This document shows positions 1-6,858 of a DNA stretch of 6,858 nucleotides, in pieces; position 1 is the first letter of the stretch, and the number at the start of each line of letters is the position of its first letter. The stretch spans positions 1 through 6,858 of the forward strand of contig SLAE01000111.1 in NCBI GenBank assembly GCA_007127015.1, read 5' to 3'. The translations under genes and the position numbers were made by a program. The DNA is from Desulfonatronospira sp. GTDB lineage: Bacteria > Desulfobacterota > Desulfovibrionia > Desulfovibrionales > Desulfonatronovibrionaceae. Under the pieces are notes generated by a model that saw nothing but the letters and a program-made list of their open reading frames with translations, did not search any database and was not told where the DNA came from.

Positions 1-1
1 A

Positions 2-106
2 TTTCCGCTGAACACGCCTCTGAAATGTGACTTTTGTCCGGGAGGATCTTGTTTACTTGAAATAGTAAAGATCCGGGTATACACTTCGACCTATGCCCGA
101 TCTTGA
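2..106 (+). other. Possible 3' end of an upstream gene (open frame overlapping the first large gene)
   Basis: This frame is open from the left edge for 34 codons to a TGA at 104-106, so it would overlap the start of the next gene by 14 bases. The other two + frames stop at once (TGA at 9-11 and 28-30). The predicted tail has a C-x2-C-x4-C pattern (Cys codons at 26, 35 and 50), which could be a metal-binding knuckle or chance. The following gene has no obvious Shine-Dalgarno sequence, and an overlapping upstream gene would explain that by translational coupling. Thirty-four codons is too short to prove coding, and I recognise no family. Confidence 0.25.
44..74. repeat. Interrupted inverted repeat in the leader of the AddB-like gene
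   Basis: TTTACT (52-57) and AGTAAA (64-69) are perfect complements around a 6-base loop, TGAAAT. GGATC (44-48) and GATCC (70-74) extend the stem by five pairs, with three unpaired bases (49-51) on the left arm. The 11-pair structure ends 18 bases before the ATG at 93. No T-run follows, so it does not look like an intrinsic terminator. It could be an RNA hairpin affecting translation or message stability, an operator, or chance within an upstream coding end. Confidence 0.4.
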
Positions 107-2795
107 ATATATGCACGAACCAGAAGCTTTTTCCGCTCTTGATCAAAAAGCGGTTCTGGTTACTGTCAACCGAAGACTGTCCCGCAGTCTGCATTACCGC
201 TTCAACGAATTACAACGATCCAAAGGCGTGACCGCGTGGGAGACCCCCATGATAATCCCGTGGTCCGGCTGGATAAACTCCTGCCTGGAAAAGGCCTCAT
301 GCCTGCAGCCTGAGACTGAACATCCCTTGCGCATATCCATGGACCAGGAACTTATCCTGTGGGAGGAAATCATTCGTGCTTCCGTTCATGCCAGGGGCAT
401 TCTGCATCTGGAAGAAACGGCCGGCCAGGCCAGGCATGCCCGGATCTTGTACAGTCAATGGATGCTTACGCGCCATGTGGACCAAGTTCTATGGAGCACG
501 CCCGAGATTGAAGCCTTTATGGAGTGGAACAGATGCCTTGATGAACGCTTGGGCGAGAACAACTGGCTGGAAGAGGCCGGGCAGCCGGAATACGTGGCCG
601 ATCTGCTGGAAAAAGAGATCATCAGCTGTCCGGATCTTTTTATTCTGGCGGGATTTGCTCAATTAAGTCCTGTTCAGGAACATATACTTGATGTTTTAAG
701 CAGGCATGGTTGTCCGGTATATGCTTTAAAACTCAAAGAAAAAAAAGGTTTTGCCAAAACGGTGTCCATGCCCGATCGCAACCGGGAGATTAAAAGCGCC
801 GCACTGTGGATCAGAAAACATCTTACAAACCGGACGGCGGAAAGCATTGGTATAGTCGTTCCCGATCTAAGCATGATCAGGGGTGAAATCGAACACAATT
901 TTGATGCTGTACTGCATCCGGACAAAATGACCAGTCCCCTTCCGGTGCAGAACAGGATTTTTGACTTGACCCTGGGAAAACCTCTTGATTCTTATCCTCT
1001 GATCGCTGCCGCAATGAATATTCTGGAACTGGCCGATGACCCGGTGGATACGCGAACTCTAAGTGCTGTACTAAATTCTCCTTTTGTGCCCGGAGCTGAG
1101 TTTGAAGCCGGCGCCAGAGGAAGACTTGACGCTGTTCTTCGCGAAGGACGCGAACACGCGGCAGCCTGGAACAGGGTTCTTTATTTTGCCGGGAAAAACA
1201 ATAGTGACAGCTCCGAACCCTGCCCATTTCTTTTAACCTGCATGCAGCGTTTTAAAGACAAGCTTTCCGGACTTCCCTCATTTCAATCTCCCAGCGCCTG
1301 GTCGAGAACTTTTGACCATCTTCTTGATGTATTCGGCTGGCCGGGGGAGCGCTCCCTGCAAAGCCATGAATATCAGACCTTAAAAGCCTGGCACGAATGC
1401 CTGAGGCGCCTGGGAACACTGGACGGCTTTAAAAAGGTGTTTAGCATTGATCAGGCCCGGTCAAGGCTGAAATACATCTTGCAAGGGACAGTATTTCAGC
1501 CGGAAAGCCCCAAGGTTCAGGTACGAATAATGGGCATGCTGGAAGCCGAGGGCGAAACATTTGACCGCCTCTGGATCATGGGACTTACCGATCAGATCTG
1601 GCCGCCCCATGCTGATCCCAGCCCTTTTCTTCCGGCATCTCTGCAGCGCAGGCTGAACATGCCCCGCTCAGGACCTGAACAGGAGCTGGCACATGCCCGA
1701 AAAATCCTTGGCAGGTTGCTGCAAAGCGCTGAGGAAGTCATTCTCAGCCATCCCCAAAGAGAAGAAGACCGTGAACTGCAACCAAGCCCGCTGATATTAG
1801 ACATCCCGGTTATAAGCGAAGACGATCTTGACCTTCCCCCTTCCCCTGATCCCTGGCTGAACAGGCCTTTGCATGAAAATCTGACATCCTTTCACGATGA
1901 TCAGGGGCCTGTTTTGTCAGATGCAGTCCGGGCATCCGGCGGTTCAGGAGTTTTGAAATCTCAGGCTCTCTGCCCGTTTCAGGCGTTTGCCAGGCATCGT
2001 CTCGGAGCCCGGAACCTGGAGGAGCCGGCACTTGGCCTGGGAACGCTGGAAAGAGGAACCATCATTCATTCCGCCCTGGAACATTTCTGGAGAAACTGTC
2101 CGGGCCAGGCTTTCCTGCTGGCACTTTCTCCTGGTGAACTGACCTGCCGGGTACATGACGCCGCCGCTCAAGCCGTAAAGAACATGCAGATCCGGAAAGG
2201 TTCAAGCATGACTCCTGAGTTCATTGCTCTGGAATTGGAAAGAGTGCAGAATCTTCTGCATGAATGGCTTGAACTTGAAACCGGACGCGCTCCTTTTCAG
2301 GTGTATGCGCTGGAAAAGCCCATCAAGGCCGAAATTAACGGACTGCGCCTGAATGTGATCGCGGACAGAATGGACAGGCTGGAGAACGGTGAAATGGTGA
2401 TCATTGACTATAAGACCGGTCAGCCATCAGTTTCCGAATGGTTCAAAGACCGCCCGGGAGAACCCCAGCTGCCCATTTATTCGCTTTTTTGTCCCGAACC
2501 CGTAGCTGGAGTCTATTTTGGCCTGGTCCGGAAAGGTAAGTGCTGTTTTGCCGGAATTGGACGTCACAGCGACGTAATACCTGGAGTCATGGGATTTGAT
2601 GAAAACAGACTGGCCCGGGATTATGATTCCTGGGAAGATCTGCTTGATGTCTGGAATAGAACCCTGGAAAATCTTGCCGGGGAATACATGCAGGGATTCG
2701 CCGGAGTGGATCCTGTCAGCCCTCAGGTCTGCAGGTTGTGCGATCTTGGTCCTCTGTGCCGCTGGTTTGAATTGAGCGCATTCAAAAATTTTTAA
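93..2795 (+). CDS. AddB-like PD-(D/E)XK nuclease and inactive helicase subunit (probable DNA repair protein)
   Basis: Probably the non-motor subunit of a cytoplasmic helicase-nuclease that resects double-strand DNA ends. The N-terminus (about residues 18-60) opens with a strand resembling helicase motif I, but no GKT/GKS Walker A is present anywhere. AddB-type helicase-fold segments follow: a VVPDL strand near 254-259, LGKPL near 294-298, and a GMLEAEG (481-487) plus GL-x4-WPP (497-505) block. The C-terminal nuclease shows H659, D758 (in ADRMDR) and D772-Y-K774-T-G, the intact motifs I-III. Four cysteines bracket it, C627 and C880-x2-C883-x5-C889, the spacing of the AddB 4Fe-4S staple. At 900 residues it matches the AddB-related family labelled 'probable DNA repair protein' and is shorter than Bacillus AddB. 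ATG 93 is the first start after an in-frame TAA at 66-68, but it lacks a clear ribosome binding site; ATG 111 is a weaker option. The motor partner follows 25 bases downstream. Function is inferred from motifs. Confidence 0.93.
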   Translation: MPDLEYMHEPEAFSALDQKAVLVTVNRRLSRSLHYRFNELQRSKGVTAWETPMIIPWSGWINSCLEKASCLQPETEHPLRISMDQELILWEEIIRASVHARGILHLEETAGQARHARILYSQWMLTRHVDQVLWSTPEIEAFMEWNRCLDERLGENNWLEEAGQPEYVADLLEKEIISCPDLFILAGFAQLSPVQEHILDVLSRHGCPVYALKLKEKKGFAKTVSMPDRNREIKSAALWIRKHLTNRTAESIGIVVPDLSMIRGEIEHNFDAVLHPDKMTSPLPVQNRIFDLTLGKPLDSYPLIAAAMNILELADDPVDTRTLSAVLNSPFVPGAEFEAGARGRLDAVLREGREHAAAWNRVLYFAGKNNSDSSEPCPFLLTCMQRFKDKLSGLPSFQSPSAWSRTFDHLLDVFGWPGERSLQSHEYQTLKAWHECLRRLGTLDGFKKVFSIDQARSRLKYILQGTVFQPESPKVQVRIMGMLEAEGETFDRLWIMGLTDQIWPPHADPSPFLPASLQRRLNMPRSGPEQELAHARKILGRLLQSAEEVILSHPQREEDRELQPSPLILDIPVISEDDLDLPPSPDPWLNRPLHENLTSFHDDQGPVLSDAVRASGGSGVLKSQALCPFQAFARHRLGARNLEEPALGLGTLERGTIIHSALEHFWRNCPGQAFLLALSPGELTCRVHDAAAQAVKNMQIRKGSSMTPEFIALELERVQNLLHEWLELETGRAPFQVYALEKPIKAEINGLRLNVIADRMDRLENGEMVIIDYKTGQPSVSEWFKDRPGEPQLPIYSLFCPEPVAGVYFGLVRKGKCCFAGIGRHSDVIPGVMGFDENRLARDYDSWEDLLDVWNRTLENLAGEYMQGFAGVDPVSPQVCRLCDLGPLCRWFELSAFKNF

Positions 2796-2810
2796 AACAA
2801 AAATATCCCC

Positions 2811-2815
2811 AGGAG
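2811..2815 (+). promoter_or_regulatory. Ribosome binding site of the AddA-like gene
   Basis: AGGAG lies five bases before the ATG at 2821, in the 25-base gap after the upstream TAA. It supports this start, and the short gap without a terminator supports co-transcription with the AddB-like gene. Confidence 0.8.
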
Positions 2816-2820
2816 AATAA

Positions 2821-5800
2821 ATGTCTTCCAGGATAGCGGATGCTGAACAAAGAGCTGCCGCCCTGAACCCGAATCTGTCATTTATTGTACAGGCTCCGGC
2901 AGGATCCGGCAAAACAGAACTGCTGATCCGGCGCATGCTTGTCCTTCTGGCTGCCGTTGACGCTCCCGAGGAGGTACTGGCCATAACTTTTACCCGTAAG
3001 GCCGCCGGAGAAATGCAGGCCAGGATCATGAGCGCCCTCAGACTTGCCGCTCAAGGCAGGCAGGCAGAAACAGAACACGAAAGAACCACTCTGGCTTTGG
3101 CTGATCATGTCCTGAACAGAAGCCGCGACCTGGGCTGGGAACTGGAATCTTCGCCTTCCAGGCTGCGCGTCCAGACCATTGATTCTCTATGTTCAGGACT
3201 TGTCTCCCGCATGCCCCTGCTCTCCAAAATGGGCTTTAAGAGCTGTATTTGTGAAGATCCCCAAAGACTTTACATGCAGGCGGCCCGGTCCACCCTGGAG
3301 GAACTTGAAAATGACACCCGGAAGAACTCTGCATGGTCTTCCTCACTGAAAATCCTTATGCACCATCTTGATAATGACCATGATAAAGTCTGCCGCCTGA
3401 TATCCGCTATGCTGCCGAAGCGTGAACAGTGGCTTCGACACCTTGCTGATCCCGGCAGCAAAAGGCTGCAGAGAATGCATCTTGAACAGGCTCTGATCCG
3501 CGCGGTGGAGGAGTCTTTGCGCGAAGTACGGGATCTGATCCCGGAAGATGATGCAGCCGCCCTTCTTGAACTTACAGTATACGGGGCATCAAACCTTTGC
3601 GGAAACAACAGGCCGGCCAGCCTGAAGGAATTTATCCGGACAGGAAAAATGCCCGGATGTTCAGCTGGAGATCACCATTTATGGCGCGATCTCGCCTGGT
3701 TCTGCCTGACTCAGGAAGGCCGCTTCCGGATAAAAGCTGACAAGAACCTCGGATTTCCAGCTCCAGGCAAGAGCAGAGACAAGGAAATCAAGAATCTGTG
3801 CCAGACCATGAAAGAGAAGTTTTCAGCCTGCATGCGGTCTTTGTCTCAAATACCCGGGCTGGCGGATAAACTGCATGATTTACGCTTATTGCCCGAGCCA
3901 GGCTACACAGAAGAACAGTGGAAGGTGCTGGAAGCGCTGTTTGATGTGCTGCGGCTGGCTGCAGGTTATCTGCAGCTGGTTTTTCAGGACAGAAAAGAAG
4001 TGGATTTTGTGGAAATCACTTCCAGATCTCTTCAGGCCCTTGGCTCAGAAAACGAGCCGACGGATCTGGCCCTGATTCTGGACAACAGCATCCGGCACCT
4101 GCTAATGGATGAGTTTCAGGATACGAGCATTTCGCAGTTCCTGCTTCTAAGAGCACTGAGCACGGGATGGATGCCCGGTGACGGACGGACTTTTTTCGCG
4201 GTTGGCGATCCCATGCAGTCGATATACGGGTTCAGGGAAGCAGAAGTGGGCCTTTTCCTGCAGGCTGCAAAAACAGGTCTGGGACACATTTTCCTGAAAC
4301 GGCTGACACTGTCTTTGAATTTTCGTTCCCGGTCCGGGATCGTAAACTGGGTCAATAAAGCCTTTCCCTCTGTCCTGCCGTCCGAAGAAGATCCTTTAAC
4401 AGGAAGCATACCTTACTCTCCAAGCAGGGCCTTTAATGAGACAAAAGACCCTGTTTCCGTAAGCATTCACCCTTTTTTCGACGCAGACTATGAACTCGAA
4501 TCCTCAAAAGTGGTTTCCATCATTCATCAGGCCATAGAGGATTATCCGCAAGATACAATTGCTGTTCTTGTTCGCAGCCGATCCCACCTGAAAGCAGTTG
4601 TGCCTGCACTTCACCGCTGCAAAATCAGCTTTCAGGCTGTTGAAATTGATCCGTTGAGCTCTAGGCCTGTTATTCAGGATCTGTGCTCTCTGGCCAAAGC
4701 CCTTCGTCATCCGGGACATGACCTTGCCTGGCTGGCCGTACTTCGTGCGCCGTGGTCAGGGCTTGAGCTTGCCGACCTGGCTAAGATCAGGGATAAAGAC
4801 CGGAAAACTTCGATTCCAGGCAGGATTATGGATGAAAAGGTCCTTGCCGCTTTAAGCAGCCATGGGAAAAAAGTACTGGGCCGGATAGGACCGGTGCTTC
4901 GCAACGTACTGGAGCAGAAAGACCGGACCGGTCTGCGCAGGCAGGTTGAATCCTGCTGGCACGCCCTGGGAGGTCCTGATTGTCTGCAGTCCCCCAATGA
5001 TCGTGTGGATGCTGACGTTTTTTTCAAGCTGCTGCAAAACCGTTTTGAACAGGTTCCACATGAGCTGGTTGACGAGCTGGACAAGACAGTGGCCACGCTC
5101 TTTGCCCAACCGGACACAGGAAAAGAACACCGCCTCCAGATAATGACCATGCACAGGGCCAAAGGCCTGGAATTCGATACTGTGATATTGCCTGGTCTTG
5201 GACGAGGTTCAGGTTCCGAAGATCATCATCTTCTGGTCTGGATGGAACGTTCAGGTCCGGGAGGTTTAAACGATCTGTTGATGGCTCCGGTTACAGCTGC
5301 AGGTGAGGACATTGATCCGGTATATGCCTATATCCGGCGTCTAAGCAGACGCAAAAGCCGCAACGAAGATGGTCGGCTTCTTTATGTTGCCGCGACCAGG
5401 GCCAGAAAACGCCTGCACATCCTTGGGCATACCGGCATTGATGCCCAGGGAAAAATTCGTTCACCGACGTCTGGAACTTTGTTGTCCGCATTATGGCCTG
5501 CAGTCAGGGATGAATTTGAAAAAGCTGCTGAAGAAAAAAAATCGTGTAACCCTGAAGCAGACAAGTCCAATACATCCTTTTCATCAGCACATTCCCTGTA
5601 CCGTCTGAAATTCGATTGGAGACCTCCTGATTTGCCACTGGGACTTGGTTCCGGTAAACTCATGGATTATAATTCCAGCCAGGAAAATATCGCATTCGAC
5701 TGGGCGGGTGAATTGGTGCGTTGTGTCGGCATCTGCGTGCACCGCTGGCTTATGGTAATGACCCGGCAGGGAGTTGAAGCATGGAATGTTTCAAGAGTGC

Positions 5801-6249
5801 GGGAACTGCGTCAGACATTTGTCCGCCAGCTTGTGGAATCCGGCCTTACTTCCGGTGATTCGAAAAAAGGAGCAGAACTCGTGGTCGAGTCACTGGAGAA
5901 CATCCTCCTGGACAGAATCGGGCAATGGATTCTCGGGACGCAGAGGGAAGCCAGGAATGAATATGCCATAAGCGGCTCTGTTAAGGACAGGACGGTTTCA
6001 GTTGTAATGGACCGTACCTTCGTGGATGAATCCGGGGTGCGCTGGATAATAGACTACAAGACCAGCCGGCACCAGGGAGGGGATAAAAAAGCTTTTCTGG
6101 ACCGGGAAATAACACGCTATCAGGATCGCATGGAAATGTATGCCCGGCTGATGCAGGATATTGATGCGAGACCGATACGCCTTGGACTGTATTTCCCTCT
6201 TCTTTCCGGCTGGAGAGAATGGGAATACATGAAATCAGGGCCTGTTTGA
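2821..6249 (+). CDS. AddA/RecB-like UvrD-family helicase with C-terminal PD-(D/E)XK nuclease
   Basis: Likely the ATP-driven 3'-5' motor and one nuclease of a two-subunit enzyme that unwinds and trims double-strand DNA ends to make recombinogenic 3' tails. All superfamily 1A motifs are present in order: Walker A APAGSGKT (25-32, K31), Ia TFTRKAAGEM (56-65), a VQTIDSL strand (117-123), II MDEFQDTS (429-436), III VGDPMQSIYGFR (461-472), IV LNFRSR (499-504), V TMHRAKGLEFD (776-786) and VI YVAATRARKRL (855-865). A polar linker near 885-940 leads to the nuclease: GICVH (970-974), D1064 in VVMDR, and D1078-Y-K1080-T-S, so catalytic motifs I-III are intact. In the final QxxxY-type motif the expected Gln appears to be R1103 (YQDRMEMY, 1100-1107). 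The tail LGLYFPLLSGWREW is, from memory, typical of helicases paired with this AddB-like family. Full length at 1142 residues; the start is supported by AGGAG five bases upstream. It differs from E. coli RecB in pairing with an AddB-like rather than a RecC/RecD partner. Confidence 0.96.
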   Translation: MSSRIADAEQRAAALNPNLSFIVQAPAGSGKTELLIRRMLVLLAAVDAPEEVLAITFTRKAAGEMQARIMSALRLAAQGRQAETEHERTTLALADHVLNRSRDLGWELESSPSRLRVQTIDSLCSGLVSRMPLLSKMGFKSCICEDPQRLYMQAARSTLEELENDTRKNSAWSSSLKILMHHLDNDHDKVCRLISAMLPKREQWLRHLADPGSKRLQRMHLEQALIRAVEESLREVRDLIPEDDAAALLELTVYGASNLCGNNRPASLKEFIRTGKMPGCSAGDHHLWRDLAWFCLTQEGRFRIKADKNLGFPAPGKSRDKEIKNLCQTMKEKFSACMRSLSQIPGLADKLHDLRLLPEPGYTEEQWKVLEALFDVLRLAAGYLQLVFQDRKEVDFVEITSRSLQALGSENEPTDLALILDNSIRHLLMDEFQDTSISQFLLLRALSTGWMPGDGRTFFAVGDPMQSIYGFREAEVGLFLQAAKTGLGHIFLKRLTLSLNFRSRSGIVNWVNKAFPSVLPSEEDPLTGSIPYSPSRAFNETKDPVSVSIHPFFDADYELESSKVVSIIHQAIEDYPQDTIAVLVRSRSHLKAVVPALHRCKISFQAVEIDPLSSRPVIQDLCSLAKALRHPGHDLAWLAVLRAPWSGLELADLAKIRDKDRKTSIPGRIMDEKVLAALSSHGKKVLGRIGPVLRNVLEQKDRTGLRRQVESCWHALGGPDCLQSPNDRVDADVFFKLLQNRFEQVPHELVDELDKTVATLFAQPDTGKEHRLQIMTMHRAKGLEFDTVILPGLGRGSGSEDHHLLVWMERSGPGGLNDLLMAPVTAAGEDIDPVYAYIRRLSRRKSRNEDGRLLYVAATRARKRLHILGHTGIDAQGKIRSPTSGTLLSALWPAVRDEFEKAAEEKKSCNPEADKSNTSFSSAHSLYRLKFDWRPPDLPLGLGSGKLMDYNSSQENIAFDWAGELVRCVGICVHRWLMVMTRQGVEAWNVSRVRELRQTFVRQLVESGLTSGDSKKGAELVVESLENILLDRIGQWILGTQREARNEYAISGSVKDRTVSVVMDRTFVDESGVRWIIDYKTSRHQGGDKKAFLDREITRYQDRMEMYARLMQDIDARPIRLGLYFPLLSGWREWEYMKSGPV

Positions 6250-6330
6250 TTCTGATTATAACGCTCACATCTACCCCGGTGTAACTGTTTTTTATTTGCA
6301 TTGCGTACAATAGGGCATAAATTAATAATA
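6250..6330 (+). promoter_or_regulatory. Intergenic spacer with a possible promoter for the downstream gene
   Basis: The gap between the helicase stop and the next start is 106 bases, much longer than the 25-base gap inside the pair, so the third gene may have its own promoter. The stretch after 6281 is AT-rich. One sigma-70-like reading is TTGCGT (6301-6306), a 17-base spacer and AATAAT (6324-6329); another uses TACAAT (6306-6311) as the -10. Neither has a good -35 box. A T6 run (6288-6293) is present, but I find no stable stem before it, so no intrinsic terminator is called and read-through is possible. Confidence 0.3.
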
Positions 6331-6344
6331 CAACCATAAAGTCC

Positions 6345-6349
6345 GGGAG
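6345..6349 (+). promoter_or_regulatory. Ribosome binding site of the third, partial gene
   Basis: GGGAG sits six bases before the ATG at 6356. It decides the start of the partial gene: an in-frame TAA at 6326-6328 closes the frame upstream, and no other ATG, GTG or TTG lies between. Confidence 0.7.
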
Positions 6350-6355
6350 CTGTGC

Positions 6356-6858
6356 ATGTCTGTTTCCCGCGTCTGCCTCGGCTTCACCTCTTATCGCCTG
6401 GAAACCATTTCATCGGTCCGCTCAAGGATGCGGGAATACCAGTGCATTATCCTGGAAGAGCCCCCCACACCCGGCTTCAATGAAATGCTGACCGGGGAAA
6501 TGGATATTGACAGCTACCTTCTGCTAACTGATTTCGGCTTTCCAAAATTTGCCGAAGAGCAGTGCAGGACCTTGCAGGAATTACATTCTCAAAAAAAGAC
6601 AATTTATCAGGTTGAGCCCTTTCTTCACGAGTTGATCGGCATTCATGAATACTTTGTGTCCGGAGGCACTCCCCGGAAGATCAAGGAAGGAACCGTTGCC
6701 AGAAAAGTATACGATTGCGAACGAATCTGGACCTCCAGGCTGCTTGATTTTTATAAAGCTTCCGGATCAGCTTCTGATTTTTCTGAAGTGGTGGATGCCG
6801 TCAAGAACTTCGCGCGTGCGGACGCGCAAAAGGGACGTCTCAGGGATTTCATGCGCGC
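6356..6858 (+). CDS. Unrecognised protein, 5' part only (runs off the window)
   Basis: The frame is open for 167 codons from ATG 6356 to the right edge with no stop, so the C-terminus is missing. The start is supported by GGGAG six bases upstream, and codon choice looks like that of the two large genes. The protein begins MSVSRVCLGFTSYRLE and looks soluble and cytoplasmic: no signal peptide or membrane segment is visible in this part. Visible blocks are CIILEEPPTPGF (residues 30-41), a YLLLTDFGFP stretch, TIYQVEPFLHELIG and a charged helical region near the edge. The acidic EEPP after a hydrophobic strand and the later VEP loosely recall TraB/ChaN-type folds, but this is a weak impression and I do not assign a family. 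The same orientation does not prove a role in DNA repair, because the 106-base gap may separate it from the repair pair. Confidence 0.8.
   Translation, partial: MSVSRVCLGFTSYRLETISSVRSRMREYQCIILEEPPTPGFNEMLTGEMDIDSYLLLTDFGFPKFAEEQCRTLQELHSQKKTIYQVEPFLHELIGIHEYFVSGGTPRKIKEGTVARKVYDCERIWTSRLLDFYKASGSASDFSEVVDAVKNFARADAQKGRLRDFMR

Noticed and set aside
40..60. GGGAGG followed by TTG-TTT-ACT-TGA, a possible tiny leader frame
   Set aside because: Three codons from a TTG start are not evidence of a leader peptide, and no attenuator-type structure follows.
2427..3029. A 200-codon open frame on the - strand across the junction of the two large genes
   Set aside because: It lies opposite the AddB-like cysteine cluster and the helicase Walker A and Ia motifs, both strongly conserved on the + strand. 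Its translation is low-complexity (Ser, Ala, Arg) with no recognisable motif.
4707..5162. A 151-codon - strand frame inside the helicase gene
   Set aside because: It is antisense to the continuous + strand helicase frame leading into motif V, and its Ser/Arg-rich translation is typical of a shadow frame.
6264..6294. Possible intrinsic terminator after the helicase gene (T6 run at 6288-6293)
   Set aside because: The bases before the T-run form only about three pairs with too small a loop; no stable GC-rich stem could be drawn.
5981..6337. A 118-codon - strand frame reaching into the 106-base spacer
   Set aside because: Most of it is antisense to the conserved nuclease end of the helicase, including DYKTS and the LYFPLL tail. 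No convincing ribosome binding site or family signal was seen.
6812..6827. Perfect 6-base inverted repeat GCGCGT / ACGCGC with a 4-base loop
   Set aside because: It lies inside the third reading frame in a locally GC-rich stretch coding for Ala, Arg and Asp. It is short and has no regulatory context, so chance is the simplest reading.

Overview
The window holds two long, complete, co-directional genes and the 5' part of a third, all on the + strand, at very high coding density. Base composition looks balanced (about half G+C by eye). The proteins resemble proteobacterial double-strand-break repair proteins. I infer a proteobacterium, possibly a sulfate-reducer-like deltaproteobacterium (Desulfobacterota), but nothing in the sequence fixes the taxon.

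Layout. Bases 1-92 carry no complete gene. One + frame is open from the window edge and runs into the next gene, and an 11-bp interrupted inverted repeat lies just before that gene's start. Bases 93-2795 encode a 900-residue AddB-like protein. It has a helicase-like fold without a Walker A motif and a C-terminal PD-(D/E)XK nuclease with four cysteines placed like the AddB iron-sulfur staple. After 25 bases, 2821-6249 encode a 1142-residue AddA/RecB-like protein with all superfamily 1 (UvrD/Rep) helicase motifs and its own C-terminal PD-(D/E)XK nuclease. A spacer of about 106 bases (6250-6355) is AT-rich in its second half and may hold a promoter. From 6356 an unrecognised reading frame with a good ribosome binding site runs off the right edge.

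How they work together. The two large genes look like one operon for a two-subunit helicase-nuclease that processes double-strand DNA ends for homologous recombination. The second protein would be the ATP-driven motor plus one nuclease. The first would be the motor-dead scaffold or scanning subunit plus the second nuclease. This is the AddAB arrangement (two nucleases, one motor) rather than RecBCD. The sequences look closer to the AddB-related family often labelled 'probable DNA repair protein' and its partner helicase than to classical AddA/AddB. The window is best read as ordinary repair machinery with a few points worth checking. I see no mobile element, CRISPR array, RNA gene or clear defence island.
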